Shown: one piece after another, positions 22,072 to 34,545 of the stretch
How the letters are laid out: each line of letters starts with the position of its first letter
Numbering within the stretch: the first letter of the stretch is position 1
Assembly: GCA_021234155.1 (NCBI GenBank)
Contig: JAJEKV010000094.1
Coordinates: 498,284 to 562,283, forward strand
DNA from: Isoetes taiwanensis
Taxonomy: Eukaryota; Streptophyta; Lycopodiopsida; Isoetales; Isoetaceae
Reading direction: 5' to 3'
Length of the DNA stretch: 64,000 nucleotides
Translations under genes and position numbers: made by a program
The notes under the pieces: generated by a model
The model's input: the letters and a program-made list of their open reading frames with translations, nothing else
Database searches by the model: none
What the model was told of the DNA's origin: nothing

Positions 22072-22392
22072 TTGGGTCAGCCGCAGGATGGCGAGTCTCG
22101 GGTGATGTTTCCTCTTCTAAACCGCCATCAGGTGTCGCCCCGGCGGGCCCGGCTGCCCGCCATACCTTCCTTTGGCGTACGATTTCTTCAAGATCTTCCT
22201 GCGGGCATCGGATCTGGAGTGGAGAAGTTTGTGGCCGGGCAGATTTGGCAAAGTTGTACAGTGCTCGAGATTTTGGTGCAGAACTTGTGTTTTCTTTTGT
22301 GTTGTCTGCGTTGCTTGGTTATCTTCAATCTTCACAGCTCAGAGAGCCAAGATTCCTACCGGGCGATGCTTGAGATAAGCCAAGGCCATTGA
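22072..22392 (+). CDS. Unrecognised ORF (106 codons)
   Basis: A GC-richer patch (about 22020-22320) carries this ATG-started frame (MGQPQDGESRVMF...). A hydrophobic stretch near residues 65-88 (VLEILVQNLCFLLCCLRCLV) could be a membrane segment. An alternative plus frame overlaps it (22172-22378). No domain is recognised, and neither frame has convincing upstream signals. The ORF end overlaps a 60-base segment that is repeated at 22463-22524, which argues for repetitive rather than genic origin. Confidence 0.2.
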   Translation: MGQPQDGESRVMFPLLNRHQVSPRRARLPAIPSFGVRFLQDLPAGIGSGVEKFVAGQIWQSCTVLEILVQNLCFLLCCLRCLVIFNLHSSESQDSYRAMLEISQGH

Positions 22393-22524
22393 TTTTTGAA
22401 TAGGAAGTTTACATTTGTTAAATTCCTTGTGTTTCCTTTTTGTCTCATTCGGTATTGCAGATCTCCTCAGAGCCAAGTTTCCGCTGGGCTGATGCTTCCG
22501 TAAAGCCAAGGGCATTGATTTTTG
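22338..22524. repeat. Direct repeat of about 60 bp
   Basis: 22338-22397 and 22463-22524 share agagccaag, ttcc, gggc(g/t)gatgctt, aagccaagg(g/c)cattg and atttttg, and are separated by 65 bases. A tRNA T-arm-like ggggttcgatcccc follows at about 22528. Confidence 0.7.
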
Positions 22525-22846
22525 TTGGGGTTCGATCCCCAAGCCCGCTTCTTCCCTTGATTTAGAACATCTCTATGTTGGCTTTAGCAATAGTTAGATC
22601 GGCAACAACCAGCGATGATCTTGGCTTCAGATAATACTATCATTTGGGGTGTCTTAAAATTTGTAATACTATCAGAATCATATCATGTAGGAGGGTGGGT
22701 CTTTGGATTACAACATATAGATTTTGTAACGAGGGTCAAGTTTAAGGTGGGTCAAGCCAACAGTTTAATCCAGGTGTCCATTCGTACGAGAGCGACAAAG
22801 CATATCATATCTTCTCATGTTCCTGTGCATGACAACCTTAGCTCAA

Positions 22847-23140
22847 CTAAGAGCTGCTCTCGTGATTATTGCCTGACTGACAGCGATGCCTACCACCCAC
22901 ATCCATGCAGGTGAGCCACAGATCTACATCAAGTTGGCCAACAAAGGCAGATAGCATGCCACATAGACCATCCACATTCAGAAGCTCTTCAATCTCCAAG
23001 ATCCACACATCGAGCTCCGAAGTCACATGCATAGGAAATATGGGGCTTTCATTAAGGGGATTGGGGGCTTCAATAGGATCAAAGGAGGGCACGCCAAAAT
23101 CAAAGGGTAGTCTAGAAGGAATGGGGTTATCGCTTTGCAA
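22847..23140 (-). CDS. Unrecognised ORF (97 codons)
   Basis: The frame reads MQSDNPIPSRLPFDFGVPSF and later VTSELDVWILEIEELLNVDG. It is acidic, with balanced composition, unlike the surrounding AT-rich frames. An arginine/lysine-rich stretch lies just upstream in the same frame behind one stop. It could be an exon or a retroelement gag remnant. No motif allows a choice. Confidence 0.2.
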   Translation of the reverse strand: MQSDNPIPSRLPFDFGVPSFDPIEAPNPLNESPIFPMHVTSELDVWILEIEELLNVDGLCGMLSAFVGQLDVDLWLTCMDVGGRHRCQSGNNHESSS

Positions 23141-24440
23141 TTTCCATCACTTCATGCCTTTCTTCCTCCTCCTCGAAACCCGTCTCGCAGTTTTAAAATT
23201 GTAAAGACAAGGAACATACCTAGATAGAACCAAATCTCCTAAGCCCACTATAGGGCCTACACTACAAGCCAAGTCATTGCAACCGGGCCCTTACCGTAGA
23301 GGCACCAAAGATCTTAGGTACTAGCATCTTCACAAAAAACCAAAAAACAGACCACAAGGGACAAAAAGCAGGTCGGAGGCAATGTGCTCCAACCAAAACA
23401 AACACAAAACACCACACAAATTTACCAAGCCTATGCCGCCATTAGAAAATGCCTTCCTCATCCTAAAAAATACTAAACGTATAATTTTGACCCAAGAAAA
23501 CACACAAATACCCAATGGTTTCTTGCAAGAAAAAAAACCGAATTATAGCAACTTCGCAGCCCGTACAAATTGCAAACCATTGGAATGGGACGTTTTGGGT
23601 GTATTATCGTTTTGGGTGTCTAAAAATTATTTTGGGCCATTGGATGCTGGCATATGCCACGACATATGCCATGGGGCAAATTTGGAGCCCTCAAACGCAA
23701 GTCAAGATGGGGTCAAAGATGGGGCCCACCTTTGACTTACCCCTAACATTTTATTAAACCATTGAATAAATAGGATGCTCCACAATTAGCAGCCAAACAA
23801 AATAATAAGCACTGTAAATAGAGAATGATGAGCCTGGGGAGTCGAACCCCAGTAGAAGTTCCGACGCTCATCCCACACACAAAAACAGAAGCCATCTGTA
23901 AGCGAGACACCCCAAAGCTTAGAGACGTTTTCTTGCAAATTATTTGAAAACTACGAGGATGCATTCGCCGCCAGCATCAACAACAACAAGCTTAGAATTG
24001 TTAAATATGGAGCTTGTAGCATTCTTCAATAGGTATGATGAATTGGAAAATTATTCTACCTAAAATGCTCTACATGGTTAAATGACTACTAAATCAAGAT
24101 AGACAAGTGATTTACAATTGTATTTAGGGATTTGTGTGTGCCACTCTCTGTTATAGGTCCATGCAACTTAGATAGCCATGGAAAATAATATCAAATTTGA
24201 TCTCAAAAAGTAATAACTTTGGGGGGTATTTATATATCTAGCCTAAGCAAGAAAAGTCGGAACATGGCTACCTAGGATAAATTCCAAACCAACCTTTTAT
24301 TGCTTTCAGCCTATTCACTAGGTATTCTACAATGACCGTCTCCAATAATAAACTCCTATTATATTCATTTTCTTTACATCAACAATTTTGTGGAACGTCC
24401 TATCCCAACCACATATCTCAACAACCAGGATTGTTCCAAG
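22915..24440. other. No other gene seen
   Basis: Apart from the ORF ending at 23140 and the tRNA-like hairpin, this stretch contains only short frames with no motif. Confidence 0.5.
23827..23872 (-). other. tRNA-like minihelix (T-arm plus short acceptor stem)
   Basis: On the minus strand a 5-bp stem TGGGG/CCCCA encloses the 7-base loop TTCGACT, the canonical tRNA T-arm and pol III B-box. GATGAGC at one end pairs with GCTCATC at the other. Only about 18 bases separate the 5' stem strand from the T-arm, so D and anticodon arms are absent. It is a decayed tRNA or SINE fragment rather than a tRNA gene. Confidence 0.4.
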
Positions 24441-24552
24441 AGAATAGAATAGAATAGAGTAGAGTAGAGTAGAGTAGAGTAGAGTAGAGTAGAGTAGAGT
24501 AGAGTTTCTATCGTCCACAGAGACTAATCGATCTATGGGACCCAAAATTATG
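24441..24552 (-). mobile_element. Tailed repeat family A, short 5'-truncated copy with expanded (ACTCT)n tail
   Basis: The plus strand reads (agaat)n then (agagt)n at 24441-24505, followed by cgtccacagagac and atgggaccca. This matches the tail-proximal end of the copies at 25985, 30287 and 40319. The tail has expanded to about 13 pentamers, with agaat converted to agagt through most of it. Confidence 0.65.
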
Positions 24553-25984
24553 TATTAAAATAAATATGGACGCCATGTATTGGCGACCCTATTGGCAAAG
24601 TCCTTGACGATTTTAAATCCCAACCATTGGATCTAGACCAACGATTAGACATAAAATTCTAGATTAGCCTAGACAGGAACCCATTTATAACAATAAATAG
24701 ATCGGATTCAGAAAGGAGATAATAGGAAAAGATAAACACACACAAAGCATATCTTTTCTCGATTCAACAAATTATATTCATGCTTGTCTACAGCAGGGTC
24801 AATGAGATCAACCATCTAACGACTCTCAAGCTTCTAGATCTGTTGAGCAGACTATTTAGAGTTCAGGGTGCATCAAATAAAAATAATAGATAACATTCAG
24901 CATAATGTGGGGGAACTAAGCACTTTTAGAGACTTATATCTTAGCCAGAGATGTATAACACGAAGAACTGCCCAAGAAAAAATCAACAACATATATGATG
25001 TTGCCAATGCATCCGCCCCCCGCACCTACCACGCATTTTGCTATCAACCAACTTAAAAATGAATAGCAATCCAAAGAGCACCTGGGGGCTTACAAGCAAA
25101 TGTAATACCAAGTAGAAGCCCAATAATTTGTGTTGCAACTTCTCGCACCTCCTCCTGCAAAGATCACAATCTCTTTAGTGATCGAGGGCATATGCTTCTA
25201 GATTCCCTTTTGACCGGTAAATTAACTACAAAGTAGGTTTAGGACAATCATAAGGAATATCCATGCATATACCGGCATATATATGGAATTTGCCTTTTAC
25301 CCACATAATGAGGGTTTGCTCTCTAGGGCAATCCTGCAAGGTTCATTTGTTACCTAAATTTGATTTTTAAAGGAATCTTGAAACGAGACCCCTACAATAG
25401 TACTACAATATTGTTTAAAAGCAAAACCTACGAACATTTGGTACTCAATGTGTGATGTTGTATAGGCCTTTCTTGCTATATATGTCATGAATTGAACCCT
25501 TTCCAAAGATTCAGATTTCCATTTGAGGGTGAAGGCTTAGTGGTAACCTCAGTTGGGTGCTACCAATTGGTTTAACCCCATCGAGCTCATCATTTTAAAA
25601 ATTTTGGCCCCTTGCATTTGCGTTGCATGCACATAAAAGCTCATCAAAATTATTTCATTCAACTCCCTTCCAATCAAAGCAATACATCTACAATTGCAAA
25701 GGTCAAAGAAACTTGTCTTTCTAAAGGTTTGTCTCGGTTGTATATTTTGCCCCACACATTTTAGAAAGCAAAGGTTCATCTAACAATTGAAAGTCCTTCC
25801 TAAATTGTCATAGCATTCTCATCCATCTATAACGACAAAAAAAAAAGGTCGAAGAATTTTCCACTTATTCATATGTTCAGTTAGCTTGGCTAATTCGTTA
25901 AAAATATCCATTGCATATGTGGAGACTTAATATAAAGGGCCAAAACTCAAAAATTTCATTCTCTTTAGTAATTTCCTATTTTCT
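24553..25984. other. No gene seen
   Basis: AT-rich spacer with no supported frame or repeat. Confidence 0.55.
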
Positions 25985-26094
25985 TGAGAATAGAATAGAA
26001 TAGAATAGAATAGTTTTTTAACGTCCACGGAGACCAATAGGTCATGGGACCCATACAATGGGCTAGTACAATCATTACTACTAGGATTAAAAAC
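25985..26094 (-). mobile_element. Tailed repeat family A, 5'-truncated copy (about 110 bp)
   Basis: gaatagaatagaatag, then cgtccacggagaccaatagg, tcatgggacccata, and gctagtacaatcattactac up to ggattaaaaacc. Homology to the long copies stops at about 26094. Confidence 0.75.
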
Positions 26095-26752
26095 CAAGAA
26101 CCAAAGTTCGCTCTAACTTGGTCTAGAGTTCGAGAAGTCCCAACCAAGTTTCTAGTATGGGTGCTACTGAGAACTTTTGTTATGAGTAAAGTTCACGTGA
26201 AATGTGCACTGGCTCCGTAGCAAATTCGTTTTGGCATAAAATCTTTGAAAACCCAAAAAAAAAAAAACCCCCAAGTGAAATGATCGATCTTTTTCCCCCT
26301 TTTTTTTGCTCTCTAATAACTTTGTGTTGCATTTTGGAAAGAAGAGGCCACTTGAATTGATCGGGCTGAGTCGAGAGATGGCTTGGTGGAGGAAGGCCAC
26401 CTGGCCGCCATCATCCATGAGAACCCTATGGCCAGCTACAACTAGTGATCATTTATGTCTCTTACTTAATGTAGAAGTCTAAATTTGCATAATCGCATTC
26501 GCATTGTATGACCTTCAGGCAAGAGATGAAGATCTAGGGTTACCCTACTAGGTGCTTCCCTTTTTATTCATGTCCTTCTATAGACATCCTTCCTTTTGTA
26601 AAGGGCATACTTATGAATAGATGGCATTGGACTATGATATAACATGGCTTTTTTTTCAGAGAAAACCAAAACAATTCAACCTACAACAAAAATCTGATAA
26701 GACAATTTCTAAGAATGAAATCACATTGTTTTCATTTATTTATTGAAGGACC

Positions 26753-26825
26753 TCATTTTATTCATCATTACATCATGCATCCATTCTACATATCATTTTA
26801 TTCATCATTACATTATGCATCCACT
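26753..26825. repeat. Tandem duplication, about 40 bp per copy
   Basis: cattttattcatcattacat with (c/t)atgcatcca occurs twice. A related phrase lies at 40183-40225 after a poly(T), so it may derive from the 3' end of a retroposon. Confidence 0.7.
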
Positions 26826-29541
26826 AGTAAATTGCCCACCGCTGGTGGGCTTTACATGTGTTCACCTTTTGTGATCATTCCATGTGATTGTTCACAAACA
26901 ATGGGATAGTAATGTGTTACCAAGAGTTTGAGGAGCCCCGTAAATATCTGGATGCCATCACTTTTAAACCATGGGTATATCCTGGTCTTTAACATGTTAA
27001 AAACCACATCACAAAAAAATACATGTCGTTTCTATGTGGACTTAGTGGATTTTTGTGATTTAAGACCGTTCAAACATGTAGTTTGAACGTTACTATTCAA
27101 TATAGCCTAATGGGTAATGGGTTTTTCTTTTAAACAGGCCTATAAAGTATAATTGTGGAAACTTGGGCCCATATGAAGAAAGGGGACGCTTTAGTCTTGT
27201 TGCCATGATCCTTTGTAATGTTGGGAACCCGCTGTCAACAATACGTGGTCCTCAGATTGAGATGAGGTCTTTTTCACACATGCAAACTTACTCAAAAATT
27301 TGCTATATGACCAAATGGATGATAAGGCAAAAAGAGCATAAGTAGTGTGTCTTTATGTACTTATAGCAACGGTGCCTAGCAAAAACCTAGAGGGTGAGAT
27401 AAGTTGGCGTGAAGTTAGCATTGGGCTAAAGTTGGAAACTTGTAACCGAATTTTGTGTTCATTCTACTTTTAGATTATTGAGACTATGTGCATGTCTTCA
27501 AATGTCTATGTTTATTGTATGTTAAAAACTATAGAATGCATATTGCGTTTTACATGTCTTATTTTCCCTTGCATTGAAGAAGTTGAAAGAAGCTATTCAT
27601 GTGTTGTAGAGGTCATTTGGTAACTTTCTAGATTAGATTGTAGCTCTTTTCTCTTTTAACGATAGTTGTTCAAAATTTCTTAAGTTTAAAATTCAAATCA
27701 ACTATACTTTCCTAAACAATCTCACGAGTTTATTGCTATTGTAAGGATCCAACATACCCTTTGGTGTTTTTTTTTCTTCTTTTTGTGCACACATATTTTA
27801 AGATTGTGATAAATAGACATTATCACTTTGTCTAATATTATTGCATAGGGATGAGCATCAAATGCGAAAAATGATCCAAATCATCTTAAGAGTAGTTTGA
27901 ACTAAGGGCTTTTACACAACTTGCTTATGCTTCCGCAACAAAGGCGGGTAAAACATTATGAGGAACTATACTAAGATCGTCAAAAAATGACAAAAGGAAC
28001 TACAATCCTTGTTTTCAATTTTTTTTCCAGATGTCAGCATTTAGGTCAGACCCCATGATGATCTCATTCCAAAGATAAAAGTAAAATAAGAACTTCAGGC
28101 TTCTTGAAAAATCCAAGCAGAAGTAATGAGAAAGGTAAACAACTATAAGTGCAAAAAGGATCATGTTATTGAAAGCCTCGTGATGCAAGCATGATAGCTT
28201 TATCAACGTAATCACATCTTTTGTTCGATAGAGCCGCAAATACAGCTTTTAGTTCGCATTGGAAGTAGCATCGTATCACTCTATAGATATAAAAAGTATA
28301 TGTTGTAAAGACCTGTGGAGTAGCCAATGTAGTTGATTTTACTTCGTAACATATGAGTAAGCTACATTCAAAGATCGCAGAAAATCATATAGCGCAAGCT
28401 CATCCAAGCTCCAATCCCAAAAACCCCCGCTATCGAGAATATTCCATAAACTCTATGTATTAATCAAATGTCTAACTTGGACAGATATGGCAAATGCCAT
28501 GTTAACTTCACCAATTGCATTAGTACTCATCATGCAACTCCCAACAATTGTCCAAAAGCACACCTTTAAGTCTTTGTAGTGGTAGCACTTGATACTTTCT
28601 AATCGCACAAAGTGGAAATATGCCAATGTTCTCAAGACGCACAAAAGCCATGGCTGCAAGGAAGGCCGTGGTACATTGATAACTACAAATTAAATCGGAG
28701 CCTAACTACAAATGCAGCCGAAAGCTTTTGCAATGCACGCGCAGAAGCAATGGGTTGCGATAAATCATCCGATTGAGCTCAATGTCTATCTAAGTAGATG
28801 CCTTACTTAGAACTATTTTAAGCCCCATAATGCAATCTCAAAGACAAAGCAATATATAGACTTACATGAGAGCATTTCACAACCTGTAAGGATTGGGAAG
28901 TTGAATTAAGCACTTGCATGGCAAAGCAAAAGTTCCATTTCAAGTTTGGGTGTAAGAAGGAATTCTAAACAATACCAATAACTTACCAAGGAACAATCAC
29001 CAACAACTTCTGATATATCTATAGCAGGCCTTCAATAGCCCTCCTTAAGAAGTCATGTAAACTTTATCTTGTTGAGAAAATAATCTCCTCTGAGACACAA
29101 TTGTTTAGAAGAAAGAATTTCTACTTGATGATCGTAATAAAGCTCACATTTGGATGCACATTTACATCGTGCACTGGCAACGATGACATATATATAACCT
29201 ATTGTTCCTTAAATTCCATGCCTGAATCTATTGTATTTCCTTCATATGCTGCATGTCTGCAATCATCCACATGTATTTACTAAAGGATTAGAGCACACGA
29301 TTCATGAGCTGGAAATAAGCTACCATGCTTGGGCATTACCTTGTCATGCTTATCATGAGCAATGTTGCCTAGCAAGAAATAAAAGATTGGCGCTTCATTG
29401 TGCCGCTATAGATCAGACGGGTAAATCAATCTGCTATAACGCAATCAATTATATAAACATCTCAAGGGTTTGTGTCTAGCCATGCAGCCAAGTTCAAATC
29501 ATCTAGAGGACTTTCTCCAGCCACATCCCAAGTGCCCACCA
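26826..29541. other. No gene seen
   Basis: 2.7 kb of AT-rich DNA. Short frames occur on both strands but none shows a motif, codon bias or splice signals I would defend. Confidence 0.55.
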
Positions 29542-29591
29542 CCAATCTGAATTGTTAGAAGACATACCAATCTGAATTGTTAGAAGACATA
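29542..29591. repeat. Two tandem copies of a 25-bp unit
   Basis: ccaatctgaattgttagaag plus acata occurs twice head to tail. Confidence 0.9.
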
Positions 29592-29799
29592 CCCAAATTC
29601 GTTGCTTCTTGTCCTATTCCAAAGTGGCTTTTGCCATACTTCCTTGAGGTGTTAGACCACGATCCGTGCACCACCAGCCTTTTAAGCAATGAAACATAGC
29701 CTTATTTACATACACCCTCTGATCTTATCTTCCAAGCAACGAACCCCAAATCATGCTCCCACAGTAGCAGATTTTTAGGCATAGAAACGGGCCACAAAA

Positions 29800-30287
29800 A
29801 GCATCCTTAGATATTATGGGATCCCCGTCAGACGCACGGGTCCCACACACTACGGATTGAGACATGTAGATGGGAGCGACCGCAATTGCCGCTGGTAGAG
29901 ACTATGTGTCCGCTGCCGCCATAAAAGTTATTGAAGATAAAAGCCATACTTTTCCGAAGTTGCCCCGCTTTTGAGATAGTCCTAATCATTTTTGACCTTA
30001 GCATTCCATTCCACGCCTAATAACTTCTCGAGCACCATCCGTGTATGACTTGGCATTATACATACTTGAGGTTCTAGATAAACGCCTGCAATTACCGAGC
30101 CCCTCGTGAGTCATTATCTCCGGCTTGTCTAGTATCATCATTACGTAAAAAGGTTTTTCCTTGAAAACCTTTTCGAGGCAGGGTTTTTAATCCTAGTAAT
30201 AATGATTGTACTAGCCCATTGTATGGGTCCCATGACCTATTGGTCTCCCGTTTGGAAAAAACTATTCTATTCTATTCTATTCATTCA
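29800..30287 (+). mobile_element. Tailed repeat family A, long copy (about 490 bp)
   Basis: Homologous in inverted orientation to 40319-40790 over nearly the whole length. It starts near gggatccccgtcagacgc and includes cttgaggttctagata and ctagtatcatcatta. It ends ctattggtctcc followed by (ttcta)n at 30265-30287. No coding capacity. Shared 3' tail with variable 5' ends across four copies suggests a retroposon. Its tail runs straight into the pyrimidine tract. Confidence 0.7.
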
Positions 30288-31003
30288 TCGCTTTTCCTTT
30301 TCCTTTTTCTCTTTTTTTTAGTTCCCCTCCCTATTTTCTCGTTTTACTCTTTTTTTTCTCTTTCCCCTTTTCCCTTTGCCCATCCCCACGCCTTCCCTTT
30401 TTCCATTCTCCTTAACGTTTTCCTTCTTTCTTTTCCATTTTTCCACTCTCCGTTTTTCCTTTTTTTTTTTTGCCTTTTTTCACCTTCCCTTTTTTCTTTT
30501 CTCCCCTTCCCTTCCCTTTCTTTGGTTTCCCTTTCCCCTTCCTTTCCCTTCCTTTACCTTTTCCTCCTCTCTTAACCCTTTTCTCTTCCCTTTTTTTCCC
30601 TTCTATTTTCCATCTCCCCTACCCTTTCCTTTTCTCTTCCCTTTCCCCCTTTCTATGTCCTTTTTCCTTTCCTTTTCTCCACTTTTTTTTCCCTCACTTT
30701 TTTTCCCTTTTCCTTTGCCCTTTTTGCTTTCCTTTTTCTCTTTTCCTTCCGCCCTTTTGCCTTTCCTTTTTTTTTTAATTTTCCCCATCCCTTTCCCTTA
30801 TTCCCTTCCCCGCCTTTTTTTCTTTTGCTCCCTTTCCACATTCCTTTTTCTATTTTCGTCTCTTCCCGTTTTCTATTTTTCATTTTTTATTTTCCTATTT
30901 CTCCTTTTTTTCCTTTCAATTTTCCTTTTGCCCTTTTTCCCTTTTCCTTTTTTCTCCATTTTCACTCTCTTTTCCCTTTTCCCTTTCCCTATTCACCCTG
31001 TCG
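30288..31003. repeat. Long homopyrimidine tract, about 715 bp
   Basis: Almost entirely C and T on the plus strand (runs of ttttcc, tttccc, ccttttt), with only scattered purines. It begins directly at the (ttcta)n tail of the preceding repeat. The long frames in it (for example 30376-31011 plus and 30653-30883 minus) are composition artefacts. Such tracts can form triplex DNA. Confidence 0.9.
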
Positions 31004-31785
31004 CTGTCTAATTGAGTGAATCTTATTGAAGCAATAGTCAAGATGAAATTTTATTGAAGCCAAGAAATGCATCTTCATCATTGGATCAAATCCTTAATCG
31101 CTTGATCTAGGTCTCCATAGAAGACATATGCTATATTTTTATAATATAAAGATTCTACATATCAATATGTAGCATAATAACAGGGGGTTTTCTTTGTGTT
31201 TTTGTACGCTTTTCACTAAGGTTTTCCTATGATTTCTGGTCTCTTCCTAGGCATTTAAAAATCTAACTAAGCTCTCATACTTAGCATACTCTAGTTTTTA
31301 ATGTGTTTAGTAGCAATATTCTCTTCCAAAATAGATAGCAAAATTATTCACTTAAGTTTCAATCTGCAAACAAAATGCCACAGCCTTTTGCAAAAGAAAG
31401 TTCCATGCTTAAGGTCTAGGGTCAACATTTTGGCATAGAGGACAAAGGCAGGATTCCTACCCAAATCATTCCATATTTGTTGGAGATCTTGCACCGTTGT
31501 TACAGATTTCGTTAGCCGGGCAAACAGTTTTGCATTGATACTAGCACATGCTACCATATGCAAAGAGCATATGCATGAAATGTGTAGTTTACAATAGTTT
31601 ACATGATTCTTGTATTGCAATATTCAGATTATAGATAATGAATATAATGAATATAATGCTAAATATTGATTGCACAAAATGTACTCATAGTTGTTTGCAA
31701 TAGAAATAATTTGTTTGTCTTGATGTTATTGTGCTTTTTAGTAATTAATGTTTAGGCCCATGAAGTTTGCCTATGTTTGTTTTAG
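31004..31785. other. No gene seen
   Basis: AT-rich spacer. The minus frame 31620-31348 has no motif. Confidence 0.55.
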
Positions 31786-31950
31786 TTAGGGCCCGAAGGG
31801 CCCAAAATTTTTTTTAATATAACAATTAACACACAACTACCATTAACATTATTAACACAAACCATTGCATTTAACACATTTAAATTAAAATCCCCCTTAA
31901 ACCCCCTCTGGTTTGGGTGCATATTCACACGGGGGGTTACTCCGGGCAAC
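31786..31950 (-). repeat. Short dispersed repeat with GC hairpin, copy 1
   Basis: Starts with the perfect hairpin gggcccgaagggccc, then a T-run, an aac-rich part, aaattaaaatccccctt and gtttgggtgcatattcacac. It matches 32413-32655. Confidence 0.75.
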
Positions 31951-32412
31951 TTTTCGGCCGGGTTTGGTAGGCTTTCACATCCTACCAGCTGATTAATACA
32001 GGATTGCGCTATTAGATATTGTCTTATGGCTCATTCCGAATGAAGGTTGCAAAAAATTACCATGCATTTTTAGATTTTGAGGCAGTTATTAAGCAAATTC
32101 CAAGGCTTCTAGATCCTTATGCTAACAAGCAAAAAAGTTTCCCACTTTGGTTTCTCACCACAAGAATCCATGTAGGCCAAAGGCTGCTGTTAAATTCCAG
32201 TTGAAAAATGTTTATGTATGGGTGTTGCAAACTTTATGACTTTCAGAATAATGGGATCAATCCGCTCTATCTGTATGGTAACTTTTACTTATGTTCTATT
32301 TGTTTTATTGTGATGAAATTCAAAAGCTACAGGTGATGAAAGCCTCAAATGAATTCTAGTTTTTTTCTGGTTTGAATTCTAAATTTTTTGTCACACTGGG
32401 GGGGATGTCCCT
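31951..32412. other. No gene seen
   Basis: Spacer between two copies of a short repeat. No supported frame. Confidence 0.55.
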
Positions 32413-32655
32413 AAGGCCCCGAAGGGGCCAAAAATTTTTTTTTGCAACACAAACCATTAACATCCAACATATAAAAATTAAATCCCCCAACACATAACAA
32501 CCAACACATAACAACCATTGACATTAACAACCAACACATAACTACCATTGACATTAATTAACACAACCATTGGGTCCAACACATTTAAATTAAAATCCCC
32601 TTAACCCCCTTTGGTTTGGGTGCATATTCACACGGGTGACTCCGGCAACGAGAGT
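32413..32655 (-). repeat. Short dispersed repeat with GC hairpin, copy 2
   Basis: Hairpin ggccccgaaggggcc, a T-run, internal repeats of ccaacacataacaacc, then the shared ending gtttgggtgcatattcacac and ggtgactccggcaac. It is longer than copy 1 because of the internal repeats. Confidence 0.75.
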
Positions 32656-32846
32656 CATTGGATAGGCATATTCACTCCTTATTCCTTAATCTACACCGTA
32701 CGTAAAGTTCCTCGCTTGTGGGGTATGCAAGTACAAAATTTGCTATATCAGATAACAAGATTCGCAAAAATACTATAAGATTTCAAGCGGAATACTATAT
32801 GGTGTTGTGAATATGGAAGCCAATCGACTACATAGGCTAAACATCA

Positions 32847-32848
<2 letters not shown>

Positions 32849-32879
<31 letters not shown>
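32849..32879. repeat. Poly(T) run, about 31 bases
   Basis: An uninterrupted T-run. It could mark the 3' end of a minus-strand poly(A) retroposon, but no element body is recognisable on its right. Confidence 0.7.
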
Positions 32880-32881
<2 letters not shown>

Positions 32882-34545
32882 TTAAGCTATTTTGCTTTAA
32901 TTAAGCAATCTTGCTTGACAAATAATAATGATCCGTAGATCTCTCGTGACATTAGAATTCATGACACTATTAACATTTGAGCTTATATGAAACATGTGGT
33001 GCTCATTTGAAAAATAAATTTTAGATTGCTTAACTCCATATTTAATCAAGCAATTAAGCTTCAATAATAAAAACGATCTTGAGATTGTTATTTATGCAAT
33101 TTTGATTTGATTAAGCAAAAATCGCTCTGACAAATAATAGTGATCTAGAGATTTCTCATGATACTAGAACATGTGCAAATATACTTTTTAACCTGATGGT
33201 ATACGAAAATGTTACTGGTGTATATTTAGACCCCTTAAAAATTTCAAGCAATATTGTTCATAAGGGACAGATTTTGATGATTTTCATGTCCTGTGGACCT
33301 TGAGAACTTTCAAAGGTCGATTTAGGGCATAGGTATTATTGGCTAAGGCCAAACAATTCTTCTATCTCAGGACCTTTACGCCATGCGACCACTATTGTCG
33401 CCGGAGGCTAACAAATGCAATACTTGCCTGATTTGTCTTGGAGCATGCCTGGACCTGCGCCTCTTCCGACCAAAGATAAGGAAGTTTGAAGCCGATGAAG
33501 CCGCTTTTTCTGCCTTTAGCCGAAAAACGACTTGGCATTCATTTCAAATCGCAAAGAATCGATAGGTTTGATGTCCGACACATTTGGGGCTTTGCTCAGC
33601 CATACCGGCCTTAAAATGGCCGCACAAAAGGGCTTATCGATCACAGGTGATGAAAAGAAAATCGCCTCAGATAAGTGGTTGCATGGGCTTACCTGAAACA
33701 AACATACAAGTTCTAGCTTGATTATGGCGATAAAGGAACATGTATCAGTTATATACCTTATACTACAGAATGATACAAGAGATACTTACATGCTGCTAGC
33801 TTTGGCATTCATGGCAATGGCATAAAATCAGTAATGCAAGGATGTGAGTGCGGATAATAGTGCAGATGGGTACTTTGATCTTAGTAGGTGTTGAGCATAA
33901 CATTTTAAATAAAGGGTGCTTTTGAATCACGATTTATGGTTCTCATATGAAGACCAAGATGCCATCATCCTATGGTGATGTCATGCCACACTCTGGGCTT
34001 GAAGGTCATACAAAAAGCAAAGAGCTATATCTGAAGTTTCATAGTAATATGGATATGTTCCTATACAAACTGTTGCAGTCATTGAGATAGCATATGTGAC
34101 TTCAAAATACCAGGTTCTTCATTATTTCTAGATATTACTAGAGTGACCTTTTTTGTCTCATATGTTTATACATGTGACTATTTGTTTAAAAGCAACCACA
34201 TATGAGAAATTGATATTTATGCTTCTATGGCATTCAAATCGCAAGGATAATTGCTGGCATGTATGGGTTTACAGGACAATAAGTATTTTAGACCTTATGT
34301 TCAAGCCTAGATTATAGGGTTCTATAACAGCCAAGAATATAAGATTCTAAGGCTTATGCTTACTGACTTTTTGGATACATCTTTCCATAGCATTCCTTAT
34401 GCTACCGAGGCTTTTAAAGTGAAAAAGACTGCTCTGGAATAATTCTATATAATGCTAGATGGACTATATGTTGCTATATGCTGAGATTGTAAGACTTAAA
34501 GGTGGATAATTTAATCTTTCGAGGTTGATTCTGGAAGAGTTAAAT
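32880..34545. other. No gene seen
   Basis: AT-rich spacer up to the LINE-1 target duplication. Short frames only. Confidence 0.55.

Noticed and set aside
22905-23204. Plus-strand ORF of 99 codons
   Set aside because: Serine-rich antisense of the minus-strand frame 23140-22847; neither is strongly supported.
23827-23872. Functional tRNA gene
   Set aside because: T-arm is perfect but there is no room for D and anticodon arms.
30219-31019. Several long plus and minus ORFs (up to 211 codons) rich in Phe/Pro/Leu or Lys/Arg/Glu
   Set aside because: They are products of the pyrimidine-only sequence, which lacks stop codons by composition.
31786-32655. A pair of LTRs
   Set aside because: The repeats lack TG..CA ends, primer site and polypurine tract, and differ in length by internal repeats.
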